DNA of 64,000 bases from Collinsella sp. (GTDB lineage Bacteria; Actinomycetota; Coriobacteriia; Coriobacteriales; Coriobacteriaceae). The notes under the pieces were generated by a model, which did not search any database, had not been told where the DNA came from, and saw nothing but the letters and a program-made list of their open reading frames with translations. This document shows positions 43,701 to 51,854 of the stretch, one piece after another (positions within the stretch are counted from its first letter, which is position 1; every line of letters starts with the position of its first letter). The DNA is taken from assembly GCA_019414565.1 (NCBI GenBank), contig DXLU01000020.1, forward strand, positions 62,001 through 126,000, written 5' to 3'. A program made the position numbers and the translations under genes.

Positions 43701-44214
43701 GGCGCATGCTCGCCAGCTCATCCATGCGCGCGTCCGAAAGATCGGAAAGCGCCGCCACAAGGCTCGGGCTCGTGGGGACGGGCGCCGGGAAGGGAAAGTT
43801 GGGGTTGACGGCCGGCGCGGCGGACGCGGTGCGCGCGGGCTGTTTCGGCTGCGCCGTAAACGTGCGGACCGGCGTGCGCAAACCTTCGACGGGCTCGGCG
43901 CCGCTGGCATCCAAATACGCCAGAGCCGTGGCAATAGCGTGCTTGCACATACCGGGGTAACGATAGGCGGCGGGGCAATCGCAGTCGTAGTCGATCACCT
44001 CGTGCTCGTCCATGTCGAGCGCCACGTGCGTCTTGTACAGGTCGCCGCGCGAGCCGCGCACCGACCCCTCAATCGTCACGTTTTTGGAGAAGCGCGAGCC
44101 GCTGTCCTCAATCGACAGCACGGCACCGTTGAGCATGAGCGAACGCCCCTTCATAAAGGTGCCGCTCAACGCCGCCTCTTTGCGAAGCGCCTGCACAAAC
44201 GTCCCCTGCGCCAT
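40750..44214 (-). CDS. SNF2-family helicase with SWIM zinc finger
   Basis: 1154 residues. An N-terminal SWIM zinc finger (CDCPAAYRYPGMCKH near 74) is followed by a long bacterial SNF2-associated region. The motor starts with ADDMGLGKTLQM (Walker A) near 715, then VVLDEAQYIKN (motif II) and LTGTPIENRLSELWS (motif III), and the C-terminal lobe has LLFSQFTGMLDII and HYDPWWNVAAQDQATDRAHRIGQ. Such proteins remodel nucleoprotein or RNA polymerase complexes using ATP. ATG at 44214 follows GGAGG. It starts 28 nt after dnaE stops, so it is co-transcribed with the replicative polymerase. Confidence 0.9.
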   Translation of the reverse strand: MAQGTFVQALRKEAALSGTFMKGRSLMLNGAVLSIEDSGSRFSKNVTIEGSVRGSRGDLYKTHVALDMDEHEVIDYDCDCPAAYRYPGMCKHAIATALAYLDASGAEPVEGLRTPVRTFTAQPKQPARTASAAPAVNPNFPFPAPVPTSPSLVAALSDLSDARMDELASMRRKLAGAVDPDAPKAALEPSLVPYYNPLFADRFSWALEFRIRCGSVSYVVKDIDGMADAYVRGGTFSYGKKLTFVHSPEAFDETSAKLLNLVVTTVAYLDDITSSRSASYDFARSGFVAERQLPLSEHSIVYVLDLLRGQTISFEPAWSRRMTTHRTYDVAVELSPQGEDEASAKRPPLLAAKIAPAAGGSYDLRLPADMYCFASGDAAYLVDTRRARRTDAAFAQHAAPFLSRLLPCRTPAHIAAEQVGEFCRMALPILRDYTDLTAPAALDTVAPEPSFAMAIGVDDGLVTCKITVTYGDWSADLFSLGAPGSPFEEQRPGVPPRDEVAEFRVMDTAALYFDFYERGLAFEERDDARLFCLLTEGLSALSELGEIMLSDRLRQISVRPAPKLSVRATVKSNLLDVELGASGLSAADLAVYLDSYKRHQTFARLTSGDIIRLDEGARAAFGLAEDLGVDAVDLLDGVSLPASSTLFVDSMLARTPALEADRDAAFHRTVERLDTLGKMDFTVPASLKATMRGYQVDGYQWLGSLEHLGLGGILADDMGLGKTLQMIAHILARVEAGDTKPTLVVCPASLVYNWAAELERFAPSLDVCAIVGAKAQRRVQIAGAAEHNVVVTSYDLMRRDIDEYIEQDFTRVVLDEAQYIKNPLTQVARAAKRLPAGVRFALTGTPIENRLSELWSIFDFLMPGLLGTRDSFAKRFESPVEHAEGDGAARLQALVSPFVLRRVKEEVVADLPEKIEDTVMAQLTGEQRKLYLANQDRIAQQVQHREAGEFKKDKLKVLAELTKLRQICCDPHLHYADYKAGSAKLDTCMELVHGALDGGHRILLFSQFTGMLDIIGKRLVKEDIAFLKLTGASSKESRAKMVAQFQAGEVPVFLISLKAGGVGLNLTAADVVIHYDPWWNVAAQDQATDRAHRIGQQHTVTVYKLIAKDTIEERIMQMQESKRDLVNSVLGGDGISSALFTREDVLALLGGDGR

Positions 44215-44242
44215 CACTTCCTCCAATCTCACCCGGGGTAGC

Positions 44243-47200
44243 TTAGATCACCGTCACGCGGCCCTGGTTACCCACAATGGCCTTGGCCTCGGCCAGCAGC
44301 GGAATCGAACGCGCGTTGACCTTGGCAGGCACCTCGGCACGCAGCACGCGCCCGTCCACCTGCTCGATAAAGATCTCCACGCGGTCGCCGCCCGGGTTGG
44401 CGGTAAGCACCGTGGCAAGACGCGCCATATTGCCCTGGCTAAAGCGGCTGTTGGGCACCATGACCTCAAACACCTTGGGTTTGTTGTTCTCTTCGTTAAG
44501 CTCCAGCGGCACGATCTCCTGCGCGATGATCTGGTCGCCGCGGTCCGAGCGCTCGAGCTTGCCCTTAATGCGCACAAACGCATCGGACAGCTGGGCACCG
44601 GTCTCGGGATCGACCTCGCCGTACAGGTACCCCTCGGCCTCCTTGTAGGTCTTGGGGAACACCACGACCGTGGCCTCGCCTTCCATGTCCTCGAGCTGCA
44701 CAATACCCATGGGGTCGCCGTTTTTGGTCACGCGCTTGGATACGCTCGAGACCATACCGGCCCACCACAGCGCCTTGCCCTCGGGAATCTCCTGGTTGAT
44801 GGTACCGCCCGTGGGGTTTTGCACCTCGTAGCCGGTGTCGATCTGCGAGAACGAGAAGTCGCGCGCTTTGCTGAGCGCATACTCAAACGGGCGCAGCGGG
44901 TGGTCCGAGACGTAGATGCCCAGAACCTCCTTCTCCTGGCTCAGCTTAAGGTGGCGGTCCCACTCCTGGCCGTCCGGATCGGGCACGCTCACCTCAAAGC
45001 CCGAGCCCTCGACATCGCCGAACATGTCGAAGAAGGACGTCTGGCCGCTCGCACGATCCTTTTGGCGCTTCACGGCGGCATCGATGATGTTCTCGGGGTT
45101 GTTCTTATCCACAAAGTGCATCATCTGGCGGCGCGGATACCCCGTGGAGTCGAAGGCGCCTGCCTTGATGAGCGATTCAATCACGCGACGATTGGCCTGG
45201 CTCGAGTCCACGCGCTCGACAAAGTCGTGCAGCGTCTTAAACGGGCCGCCCGCCTCGCGCTCGGCGATAATCGCCTGCGCCACGCCGGTGCCCACGCCGC
45301 GGATGCCGGCCAAACCAAAGCGCACGCCCTCCTTGGTAGCCGTGAACTCGGTACCGGACTCGTTGACATCTGGCGACAGCACGGGGATGCCGTCGTGACG
45401 GCACGCCGAGACGTAGTGCACGATCTTGTCGGTCTTGCCCGTATAGGACGTCAGAACGGCCGCCATGTACTCGTGCGGATAGTGCGCCTTGAGCCACGCC
45501 GTCTGCATAACCAGGATGGCGTAGCCGGCGGAGTGCGACTTGTTAAAAGCGTAAGATGCGAACTCGAGAACATCGTCCCAAATCTTCTGGGCGACCTCGC
45601 GCGTGTAGTTGTTCTTGATAGCGCCGTTCATCCAGTGGTCGTAGGTGGTCTCGTCCGAGCCATCCTCCCAGTGGAGCACCGTCGACGTGAGCAGCTTGAT
45701 CTTCTTCTTAGCCACGGGTTTACGGATACGCGAGTCCGATTCGCCCTTGGAGAAGCCGCACATCTCGACGGAGATGAGCATAACCTGCTCCTGGTAGACC
45801 ATGGTGCCGTAGGTTTCGCCCAGGATGTCGTCCAGACGGTCGTCGTAGGAGACGGCCGGCTCCTTGCCGTTCATACGGTTGATGTAAGACGAGACCATGC
45901 CGGCGCCCAGCGGGCCCGGGCGGTATAGAGCGATCAATGCCACGACGTGCTTGTACTCGGTAGGCTTCATGTTCTTGATCGTGGCCGTCATGCCGGCGGA
46001 CTCGACCTGGAAGACGCCGGCGGTGTGACCGGAGCCCATGAGCTTAAAGATCTCGGGGTCGTCAAAGGGAATCTCTTCCTCTTTGATGTCGATGCCGAAG
46101 TTCTTCTTGATATTTGCCTTGGCCTTGGAGATAACCGTCAGCGTGCGCAGGCCCAGGAAGTCCATCTTGAGCAGGCCCATGTCGGCAACGGTATGGCCCT
46201 CGTACTGGGTAATCTCGACGCCGCCCTTGGTGTCGAGCTTGGTGGGCACGTGCTCGTTGACGGGGTCGCGGCAGATCAGAACGGCACACGCGTGCACGCC
46301 CTCGCCACGGGTGAGGCCCTCGATCGAGAGCGCCGTGTCGATGATGCGGCGGGCGTCGTCGTCCTTTTTATAGGCCTCGGCAAAGTCGGGGTTAAACAGA
46401 TCCTCTTTGCCGGGTTGCTTTTCGAGCACCTGCTTGAGCTTGACCTTGGGGTCGCTCGAGACCATCTTAGACAGGCGCTGGCCCATGTAGACCGGGTAGT
46501 CCAGAACGCGCGCGGCATCGTTGATGGCTTGCTTGGCCTTAATGGTCGAGTAGGTGATGACGTGGGTGACCTTCTCGGGGCCGTAGAGCTGGCGAACGTG
46601 CTCCACGACCTCGAGGCGCCGCTCATCGTCGAAGTCCATATCGATATCGGGCATCTCGGTACGCTGCGGGGACAGGAACCTCTCGAACATCAGGCCGTTC
46701 TCGAGCGGGTCGAACGCGGTGATGTTCATGGCGTAGGCGACGATAGCGCCGGCGGCCGAGCCACGGCCGGGGCCGACGCCGATGCCGTTGTCCTTGGCCC
46801 ATTGCACGTACTCGGCAACGATGAGGAAGTAGGCGGCAAAGCCCTTGTCGCAAATGACCTTGTATTCGTACTCAAAGCGCTCTTTGATGTTGACGCCACC
46901 GATTTCGCGTGTGGCCCAGTCATCGCCATAGTGTTGGCGCAGGCCCTTCTCGCACTCGCGGCGGAACTGGCTCTCGTGCGTCTCGCCGGGGTCGAGCAGC
47001 GGGAAGCGCGGCAGGATGATGGAATCCCAGTCCAGCTCCACGTAGCACTTGTCGGCGATCTCGAGCGTGTTGTCGCAGGCCTCGGGGCAATACGGGAACA
47101 TCGCCCGCATCTCCTCCTCGGTCTTCATGTAAAACTCCGAGCCGGTCATGCGCATGCGGTTGGGGTCGTCGACCTTGGCGTTCATGCCGATGCACATGAT

Positions 47201-48046
47201 GACGTCCTGTACGGGCGCGTCCTCGCGGCGCAGGTAGTGGAAGTCGTTGGTGGCGATGACCTTGACACCCACCTGTTTGGCAATGTCGATGAGCGTGCGG
47301 TCCATCTGCTCGTCGGTCAGGCCGTTGTCGGTGGTAATGCCGTGTTCCTGGATCTCGATGTAAAAGTCGCCAGGGTCGAAGGTGTCGCGGAAGGTCTCGG
47401 CCCACTTGATGGCGCCCTCCATGTCACCGCGGTCGATGTATTTGGGAATGATGCCCGCGATGCAGGCGCTCGTGCAGATCATACCCTTGGCATGGCGACG
47501 CAGGTTGTCGAGCGTCACGCGCGGCTTGTAGTAAAATCCCTGCACAGCGGCCTCGGAGACCGTCTGCATCAGGTTGACGTAGCCCTCCTGGTCCTTGGCC
47601 AGAAGAATCATGTGGTAGAGCTCGGGCTTATGGTCGCGGGCGAGCGTCTCGTCCGGCGTAAAGTAGACCTCGCAGCCAAAGATGGGTTTGATGACCAGGG
47701 GCGGCTTGAGCTCGTCGATGTTGCCCTTCTCGTCCCACATGGCCATGTCCTTCACATACTGGGCATGCTCGCGCGGGCTTTCCTCGGGATCGGGCTCCAC
47801 CAGCTCGTCGCGGCGGTCCTTTTCCAAGAAGGCCTTGTCGTGACTCCAGGTTTTGTACTCGGGCGTGTTGTGGTTAACGGCGTCGCAGGCCAGCGCCAGG
47901 TCGGGCACGCCATACATGTAGCCGTGGTCGGTAATGGCCACGGCGGGCATGCCAAGCTCAACGGCACGGTTGACCATATCCTGGATACGGGTTGCGCCGT
48001 CGAGCATGGAGAAAACAGTGTGATTGTGCAGATGGACGAATGCCAT
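44243..48046 (-). CDS. dnaE: DNA polymerase III subunit alpha DnaE
   Basis: Replicative polymerase catalytic subunit. 1267 residues: N-terminal PHP domain (HLHNHTVFSMLDG), polymerase palm with PDIDMDFDDERR holding the two catalytic aspartates, fingers, helix-hairpin-helix region and a C-terminal OB fold (about 1020-1110). ATG at 48046 with GGAGCTC upstream is preferred; an extension to 48112 has no family similarity. Between addA and dnaE lies an inverted repeat. The length exceeds that of E. coli DnaE by roughly 100 residues, mainly in the linkers. Confidence 0.95.
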   Translation of the reverse strand: MAFVHLHNHTVFSMLDGATRIQDMVNRAVELGMPAVAITDHGYMYGVPDLALACDAVNHNTPEYKTWSHDKAFLEKDRRDELVEPDPEESPREHAQYVKDMAMWDEKGNIDELKPPLVIKPIFGCEVYFTPDETLARDHKPELYHMILLAKDQEGYVNLMQTVSEAAVQGFYYKPRVTLDNLRRHAKGMICTSACIAGIIPKYIDRGDMEGAIKWAETFRDTFDPGDFYIEIQEHGITTDNGLTDEQMDRTLIDIAKQVGVKVIATNDFHYLRREDAPVQDVIMCIGMNAKVDDPNRMRMTGSEFYMKTEEEMRAMFPYCPEACDNTLEIADKCYVELDWDSIILPRFPLLDPGETHESQFRRECEKGLRQHYGDDWATREIGGVNIKERFEYEYKVICDKGFAAYFLIVAEYVQWAKDNGIGVGPGRGSAAGAIVAYAMNITAFDPLENGLMFERFLSPQRTEMPDIDMDFDDERRLEVVEHVRQLYGPEKVTHVITYSTIKAKQAINDAARVLDYPVYMGQRLSKMVSSDPKVKLKQVLEKQPGKEDLFNPDFAEAYKKDDDARRIIDTALSIEGLTRGEGVHACAVLICRDPVNEHVPTKLDTKGGVEITQYEGHTVADMGLLKMDFLGLRTLTVISKAKANIKKNFGIDIKEEEIPFDDPEIFKLMGSGHTAGVFQVESAGMTATIKNMKPTEYKHVVALIALYRPGPLGAGMVSSYINRMNGKEPAVSYDDRLDDILGETYGTMVYQEQVMLISVEMCGFSKGESDSRIRKPVAKKKIKLLTSTVLHWEDGSDETTYDHWMNGAIKNNYTREVAQKIWDDVLEFASYAFNKSHSAGYAILVMQTAWLKAHYPHEYMAAVLTSYTGKTDKIVHYVSACRHDGIPVLSPDVNESGTEFTATKEGVRFGLAGIRGVGTGVAQAIIAEREAGGPFKTLHDFVERVDSSQANRRVIESLIKAGAFDSTGYPRRQMMHFVDKNNPENIIDAAVKRQKDRASGQTSFFDMFGDVEGSGFEVSVPDPDGQEWDRHLKLSQEKEVLGIYVSDHPLRPFEYALSKARDFSFSQIDTGYEVQNPTGGTINQEIPEGKALWWAGMVSSVSKRVTKNGDPMGIVQLEDMEGEATVVVFPKTYKEAEGYLYGEVDPETGAQLSDAFVRIKGKLERSDRGDQIIAQEIVPLELNEENNKPKVFEVMVPNSRFSQGNMARLATVLTANPGGDRVEIFIEQVDGRVLRAEVPAKVNARSIPLLAEAKAIVGNQGRVTVI

Positions 48047-48149
48047 GTAATGAGCTCCGATGCGGGTTCGTGATCTTAGGGTTACGATTCTACCGCACAG
48101 CGCGGACGGCACCCGAACCTAGCCCAAACCCACACGGCTCCTCTTGCAG

Positions 48150-48212
48150 TTGCGGTGAAATGCGGACTGTTTGGCGGCTTTTTTGACCAAAACAGTCCGT
48201 ATTCCACCGCAA
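48150..48212. repeat. 23-bp imperfect inverted repeat between addA and dnaE
   Basis: Bases 48150-48172 and 48190-48212 are complementary at 21 of 23 positions around a 17-nt spacer rich in T and G. On the plus strand the spacer carries CTTTTTTG. The element could be the addA terminator but the arm structure is much longer than usual and resembles dispersed palindromes. Confidence 0.65.
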
Positions 48213-48224
48213 GTTATCTGAGGA

Positions 48225-51200
48225 CTAGAGGTTGTAGGTGACCACTTGAGGTTCGGCGGGATTGACGAAGATGGTTGGATTCGCCCGCTCCACGCGAACG
48301 AACTTGACGGTCACGACCTCGAAGCCCCCCTTGTGCAGAACGTCGGCGTAAACGCGCGCCTGCAAGGCGTGTTTCTCGAGCAGCTGCTCCGGCGTCTCAT
48401 CCGGCGTGCCACCCGTCTTGTAGTCGATGACCAGTGCGCGCGACGGATCCGCCGGGTCGGTTGCCAAGGCATCGATGGCGCCCTCGGCATAGGCGCCGTA
48501 GCGGGCGATATCCTCGTCCTCGCAGCCCAGCGAGAAGAACGGCACCTCGGCACGGATGCACGGCCACGCGAGCAGCTCGGCACGAACCGACGACTTGAGC
48601 CAGCGATCCAGAGCGACATCGAAGCGCTCGCGCTGTTCCGGCGTCAGGCGCCACAAGCGAGCCAGGGCGTCGGCACGCTCAACGGGCAGCGCATCGGCAC
48701 CCATCTCGATGAGCCACTGGCAAGCGGCGTGGAAGGCCGAGCCCAGCGCCATGGGGTTGCCGGCGGGCTCGACAGCAGCCACGTCCGCATCGGCCATCTC
48801 CGAGCCATCCGACTCCGCATCATCGCCGGACTCGTCCATGGGAACAAGCGCCTCGGCGGCACGGTCCTCGGACTCGGCATGCAGCGCCACGGCAATTGAC
48901 GAGTAGCTATACGAGTCACGCACCGGGAACGGACAGATGCCCATGCGCACGCCCACTGCCTGGGGATACACGAGCTCAAACGCATCGGGCTTGGGGTCGG
49001 CAGGACCGGGCACAGTTGAGTGCGCAGCATTATCAGCGACATCGACATCGCCGCGAACGAGCCTGCCCTCGGCATCCAGCGAAGCGTTAGCCTCAAACGC
49101 CTGCTCACCAAACGTAAAGTCCGCCAGCGAGATGAGCTCGTAGTCGCCCGGCTGGGAGTTGTCGAACACCAGACGGTCGCTATCGAGCTGCGGCATGTCC
49201 AGACTATCGGTCGGCAGGATGCGGCGCAGCACGTCGTAGGTCAGATCCGTCTCGACATCGAAGGTCGGCGCCATCACCTTGCCGCGGCTCACGCCGGCAT
49301 CCATCGCCAGAATGAGCAACTCGCGCGCTCGCGTCATGGCGACATAGAGCAGACGAGCCCGCTCCTCGAGCGAAAGCTGCAGGTCGTCGTTACGCAGGCG
49401 GGCAAATGCCTCGGCGGGAGAGCCCGTCGCGCAGACGTCCTCCATGAGCTCCGGCGGCAACCACAGCGACGTGCCCTTGCCCTTAAACGCGTGTTCAAAC
49501 TGCTTTTTGACGTCATCGCCCTTCACGAAGGTCCCGTCGGCAAGCTTAACGCCATCGAAACGAGCCGGCAGCGCCACGACTTGCGCCCCACCGTCGACGC
49601 GACCCATTTGTGCCGCACCGGACGATTTGCGCACGCCAAAACACTCGGCAACCGCTACAACCGGATACTCCAGGCCCTTGGACGCATGCACGGTCATGAT
49701 GCGCACCGCGCCGTCGCCCTCCTCGTTGAGGGCGCCCGGGGCCTCCTTGCCCGCCAAGAAGCGGTCGAAGGCGAGCGCGATGGAGCGCGGAGAATTGCCG
49801 AGCTCGGCCTCTGCCTCGGCCACGGCGTCGAGCGCCTTGAGCACGTTGGCGGCAATGGCCTTGCCCTCGGGGCCGCGCTGCGCCAGACGCACGAACCAGC
49901 CGGAGGCATTGACCACATCGCGCGCGATGGCGGCGAACGAATCGCGTCCCACGCGACGAAGCGCGTAGCGCAGCACCTCGCGGGCACGCGTCACGAGCGG
50001 CAGGCTCTGCAAACCCGGCACATCGGAATCGCTCATGATGCCCACATCGATATTGCGGCGCGACGTCTCGCCCGTCTGCTCGTCGAGCTTGGTCGCCAGC
50101 GCCAGGAACTCCTGGGCGCCGAGTGCAAACATCGGCGAGGCCAGCAACGGCATAAGGCCTTGGGCCGTATCGGCCGGATTGGCGAGCGCGCAGACCAGGG
50201 CACGCACCGTCTGCACCTCGGCCGCCTGGGCAAAGACCGAGCCGCCTGCGATGACGCAGTCGAGTCCTTGGTCGCGGAAGGCCTGCGCGTAGACGTCGGC
50301 ATTGGTCATGCGACCCAGCAGCAGCACCATGCCGCCCTGGGGCTGGCCGGCATCGGCAAGCGCATGGAATCGCTCGGCGATCGCACGGGCCTTGGCCTGC
50401 GTGCGCTCCTGCATACTGCCGCCGGCAACGAACAGCGCCTGGCGGCGCGAAGCCTTTGCCTTGAGCATGTCCTTGCGTTTGTCGCTCGGTTCAAGATCCA
50501 AGAACCCCTGCATCAAACCACCGGTGTCGCCGTCAAAGACGCGCGCCACATAGCGCAGCACCTCGTCGTGGCTGCGGAAGTTGCGCACGAGTTTGACGAG
50601 CTCGCCGGCGGGAGCATCGGACGTGGTGACCGTCTCGGACGCCGTCGTCGAACCCACCTTGCGCTCCTGGCGGCGAAACACCTCGACCTCGGCACCACGG
50701 AAGCGATAGATCGACTGCTGCGCATCGCCCACCGTGCACAGCGCGCGCTCGCCCGCACCCGTCAAATAGCGAATCAGATCGACCTGCATCTGGTCGGTAT
50801 CTTGGAACTCGTCGATCATGACCATCTTAAAGCGGCCCTCATAGGCAGCTCGAATAGCCGGGTAGTCGCGCAGCGCCTCGTACGCCATGCGCAGCAGGTC
50901 ATTGTTATCGAGCGCGGACTGGTCGGCCTTGAGCGCACGGTACTCCGCCTCTACGGCACGGGCAAGCCCCACCAGCGCATCGAGCGCCGGGCCGCCGCAG
51001 GCAAGCACGATATTGATAAACGCATCGGCGGCCTCGGCCTTGAGTAGCTCCACCTGCTCCTTAGGAAACGCCTTGCTCGCCCGAGGCATACTGCACGACA
51101 TCATGAGTCGCGCCGCATCCTCCATGGTTTTGCCGCTCGCCTCAAACGCGTCGATGGCGTCGAGTGCCACCTGCGCTTTCTCGGTCGTGGCCTTGCTTGC

Positions 51201-51851
51201 GCCCAGCGCCGCACGATAGGCATCGGCAAGCGCCGAGGTGTCGGCCTGGCCGCGCGCCACGCACACATCGTCCATGCCGCCCGGAAGCTGGCTCGATAGC
51301 TCCAGCAAGTCGCGCACCAGGCCTTTGATGGTGGTACCGGCGCCAAACGTCCCGCCCTCGCCCGCCATGGGATACCAGGCGTAGAGGGCCTTAAGCGAAG
51401 TGGCGAGCTCGGGCGCGGCATCGGGCGCCGTCGCGCGCCCCAGCACATGCTCGACAGCCTGATCCATAAGCTCGTCGGTATCGGTGAGCACCGTGAACTC
51501 GGGATCGATGCCCAGCTCCAACGCATGCGCGCGCAGAATGCGCGAACACATGCCGTGAATGGTCGAGATCCAAGCGTCATCGACCGTCAGGGCCTCTTCG
51601 TCCATCCCCTCGTCGATAAGCGCACGGCGCACGCGGTCGCGGATCTCGGCCGCGGCGTCTTTGGTAAAGGTAATGGCGAGCACCTGGTCCAGATGCTCGA
51701 CAAACGGACCGGATTCGGGCGAGAGCGCATAGACGATGCGGCGCGTGAGGGTAAAGGTCTTGCCCGAGCCGGCACCTGCCGAGACAAACAGCGGACGGTC
51801 GAGCGTTTTGACGACTTGCAGCTGTTGCGGCATCAAAGTCGAAAGATCCAT
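48225..51851 (-). CDS. addA: AddA-like UvrD helicase/RecB-type nuclease
   Basis: 1208 residues. UvrD-superfamily motifs are complete: SAGAGSGKTFTLTRR (Walker A, near 25-39), MIDEFQDTDQ (motif II), GDAQQSIYRFRGAE (motif III) and MTVHASKGLEYPVV (motif V). A RecB-type nuclease at the C-terminus (GAIDALATDPADPSRALVIDYKTG) supplies PD-(D/E)XK residues. With AddB it processes double-strand DNA ends for recombination. The gene starts 3 nt after addB. The start is ATG at 51851 (MDLSTLMPQQLQ). Confidence 0.92.
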   Translation of the reverse strand: MDLSTLMPQQLQVVKTLDRPLFVSAGAGSGKTFTLTRRIVYALSPESGPFVEHLDQVLAITFTKDAAAEIRDRVRRALIDEGMDEEALTVDDAWISTIHGMCSRILRAHALELGIDPEFTVLTDTDELMDQAVEHVLGRATAPDAAPELATSLKALYAWYPMAGEGGTFGAGTTIKGLVRDLLELSSQLPGGMDDVCVARGQADTSALADAYRAALGASKATTEKAQVALDAIDAFEASGKTMEDAARLMMSCSMPRASKAFPKEQVELLKAEAADAFINIVLACGGPALDALVGLARAVEAEYRALKADQSALDNNDLLRMAYEALRDYPAIRAAYEGRFKMVMIDEFQDTDQMQVDLIRYLTGAGERALCTVGDAQQSIYRFRGAEVEVFRRQERKVGSTTASETVTTSDAPAGELVKLVRNFRSHDEVLRYVARVFDGDTGGLMQGFLDLEPSDKRKDMLKAKASRRQALFVAGGSMQERTQAKARAIAERFHALADAGQPQGGMVLLLGRMTNADVYAQAFRDQGLDCVIAGGSVFAQAAEVQTVRALVCALANPADTAQGLMPLLASPMFALGAQEFLALATKLDEQTGETSRRNIDVGIMSDSDVPGLQSLPLVTRAREVLRYALRRVGRDSFAAIARDVVNASGWFVRLAQRGPEGKAIAANVLKALDAVAEAEAELGNSPRSIALAFDRFLAGKEAPGALNEEGDGAVRIMTVHASKGLEYPVVAVAECFGVRKSSGAAQMGRVDGGAQVVALPARFDGVKLADGTFVKGDDVKKQFEHAFKGKGTSLWLPPELMEDVCATGSPAEAFARLRNDDLQLSLEERARLLYVAMTRARELLILAMDAGVSRGKVMAPTFDVETDLTYDVLRRILPTDSLDMPQLDSDRLVFDNSQPGDYELISLADFTFGEQAFEANASLDAEGRLVRGDVDVADNAAHSTVPGPADPKPDAFELVYPQAVGVRMGICPFPVRDSYSYSSIAVALHAESEDRAAEALVPMDESGDDAESDGSEMADADVAAVEPAGNPMALGSAFHAACQWLIEMGADALPVERADALARLWRLTPEQRERFDVALDRWLKSSVRAELLAWPCIRAEVPFFSLGCEDEDIARYGAYAEGAIDALATDPADPSRALVIDYKTGGTPDETPEQLLEKHALQARVYADVLHKGGFEVVTVKFVRVERANPTIFVNPAEPQVVTYNL

Positions 51852-51854
51852 GGT

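Noticed and set aside
45947..48073. 708-codon plus-strand frame opposite dnaE
   Set aside because: Antisense to a confidently identified DNA polymerase; composition is low-complexity His/Leu/Val-rich.
49020..51047. 675-codon plus-strand frame opposite addA
   Set aside because: Shadow of a confidently identified helicase/nuclease gene.
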